Below, piece after piece: positions 63,194 to 63,616 of a stretch of 63,616 nt of DNA (positions are counted from its first letter, which is position 1; each line of letters starts with the position of its first letter). Below the pieces are notes generated by a model, which was not told the DNA's origin, did not search any database, and worked only from the letters and a program-made list of their open reading frames with translations. Position numbers and translations under genes: made by a program. This DNA comes from Myxococcales bacterium (GTDB taxonomy: Bacteria; Myxococcota_A; UBA9042): NCBI GenBank assembly GCA_009692425.1, contig SHZF01000020.1, forward strand, positions 1 through 63,616. Reading direction: 5' to 3'.

Positions 63194-63616
63194 GCCCGGA
63201 AACACAGGCCGCCGTCGCCACCTTGCTGGCCATCGAGACCGTGGCGCCCGCAGGCATGAAGGTCGCGCGCCACCACCACCTCGCGTTGGCTGCCCTGTTG
63301 CGCGACCACGGCTACACGTTCTACGTGACCTGCTGTGCCTCGCACTGGCCCGCCCAGGTGGCGTCAAAGGCGGCGCCGGAGAGTGCGGAACACTTCGAGG
63401 TCGCCACCGTACTGCGGCGTCCGGTCGCGCGGGGTGCCGACGTTGGCGGCAGCACGACGTTTGCGTGGCGTGTCGAAGTCCCGGCAGACGGCGCACTCGA
63501 CAGCCTGGCCCTCTTGTTTGCGGGCGCCGACTGGCAGGAACGCGAACAGTACGACCTCGTCGGTGTCCGCTTCGGCGGCCACCCCGACTTGCGCCGCCTC
63601 ATGATGGACGAGGACT
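63190..63616 (+). CDS. nuoC: NADH-quinone oxidoreductase subunit C (3' end outside window)
   Basis: 142 codons are visible; the frame runs off the right edge. The ATG overlaps the nuoB stop (ATGA), so translation is coupled. The 30-kDa subunit signature is at the end: GADWQEREQYDLVGVRFGGHPDLRRLMMDED, where WxEREVYDxxG(I/V)xFxxHPxLxR is conserved in peripheral-arm NuoC. Whether nuoD is fused or separate cannot be seen. Confidence 0.93.
   Translation, partial: MSPETQAAVATLLAIETVAPAGMKVARHHHLALAALLRDHGYTFYVTCCASHWPAQVASKAAPESAEHFEVATVLRRPVARGADVGGSTTFAWRVEVPADGALDSLALLFAGADWQEREQYDLVGVRFGGHPDLRRLMMDED

Overview
The window is about 63.6 kb of very GC-rich DNA with short intergenic spaces. It looks like a chromosome piece from a Myxococcota/deltaproteobacterial-type organism. 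This rests on an unusually high share of exported lipoproteins with Ala/Asp/Pro-rich linkers and Cys-rich repeats, RCC1-type propellers, a PEGA protein, a DUF3829 lipoprotein, a helper-type ATPase with TPRs, and a ferrochelatase carrying an internal cysteine cluster. The lineage is inferred from gene style, since no rRNA or tRNA gene was found.

Layout. 1-6179 (minus) is a five-gene envelope operon: a membrane glycosyltransferase, a cupredoxin-fold lipoprotein without copper ligands, a helical lipoprotein, an outer-membrane barrel and an RCC1 lipoprotein. An AT-rich palindrome separates it from a divergent apbE. 7.7-11.7 kb holds glgB overlapping a Cys-rich lipoprotein gene. 11.7-17.6 kb (plus) holds metG, an IS5-type transposase relic, a DUF3829 lipoprotein, an acyl-CoA dehydrogenase and a RIO kinase. 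17.8-33.6 kb alternates strands: DEAD-box helicase, repeat lipoprotein, NlpC/P60-like pseudoenzyme, mutS2, ATPase-TPR regulator, PEGA protein, Cys-rich lipoprotein and pgi. 33.6-39.4 kb has a broken TetR gene, an orphan response regulator, ung, hemH, a VWA lipoprotein and an MFS permease. 39.4-43.4 kb is a reductive pyrimidine/beta-alanine catabolic cluster. 43.4-49.3 kb holds a TonB-dependent receptor, a GT4 glycosyltransferase and another Cys-rich lipoprotein. 49.6-54.3 kb has cyanophycin synthetase followed by a paralogue lacking the ATP-grasp domain. 54.4-59.1 kb contains a methyltransferase, a scarred stretch of gene fragments (55.6-57.2 kb), a Rieske protein, a DUF971 protein and a fatty acid desaturase. 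59.4-63.6 kb has a Cys-rich/TSP3 lipoprotein, a peroxiredoxin gene and the start of a nuo operon (nuoA, nuoB, nuoC).

The strongest single observation is the peroxiredoxin at 61386-61928. Its frame is interrupted by one UGA exactly where the peroxidatic cysteine belongs, and a 7-bp hairpin with a G-containing loop follows at the spacing expected of a bacterial SECIS element. It reads as a selenoprotein that an automatic annotation would split or miss. Other points of interest are the split-function cyanophycin synthetase pair, a catalytically dead NlpC/P60 protein, a copper-less cupredoxin in a possibly metal-regulated envelope operon, and a mosaic scar of three truncated genes.
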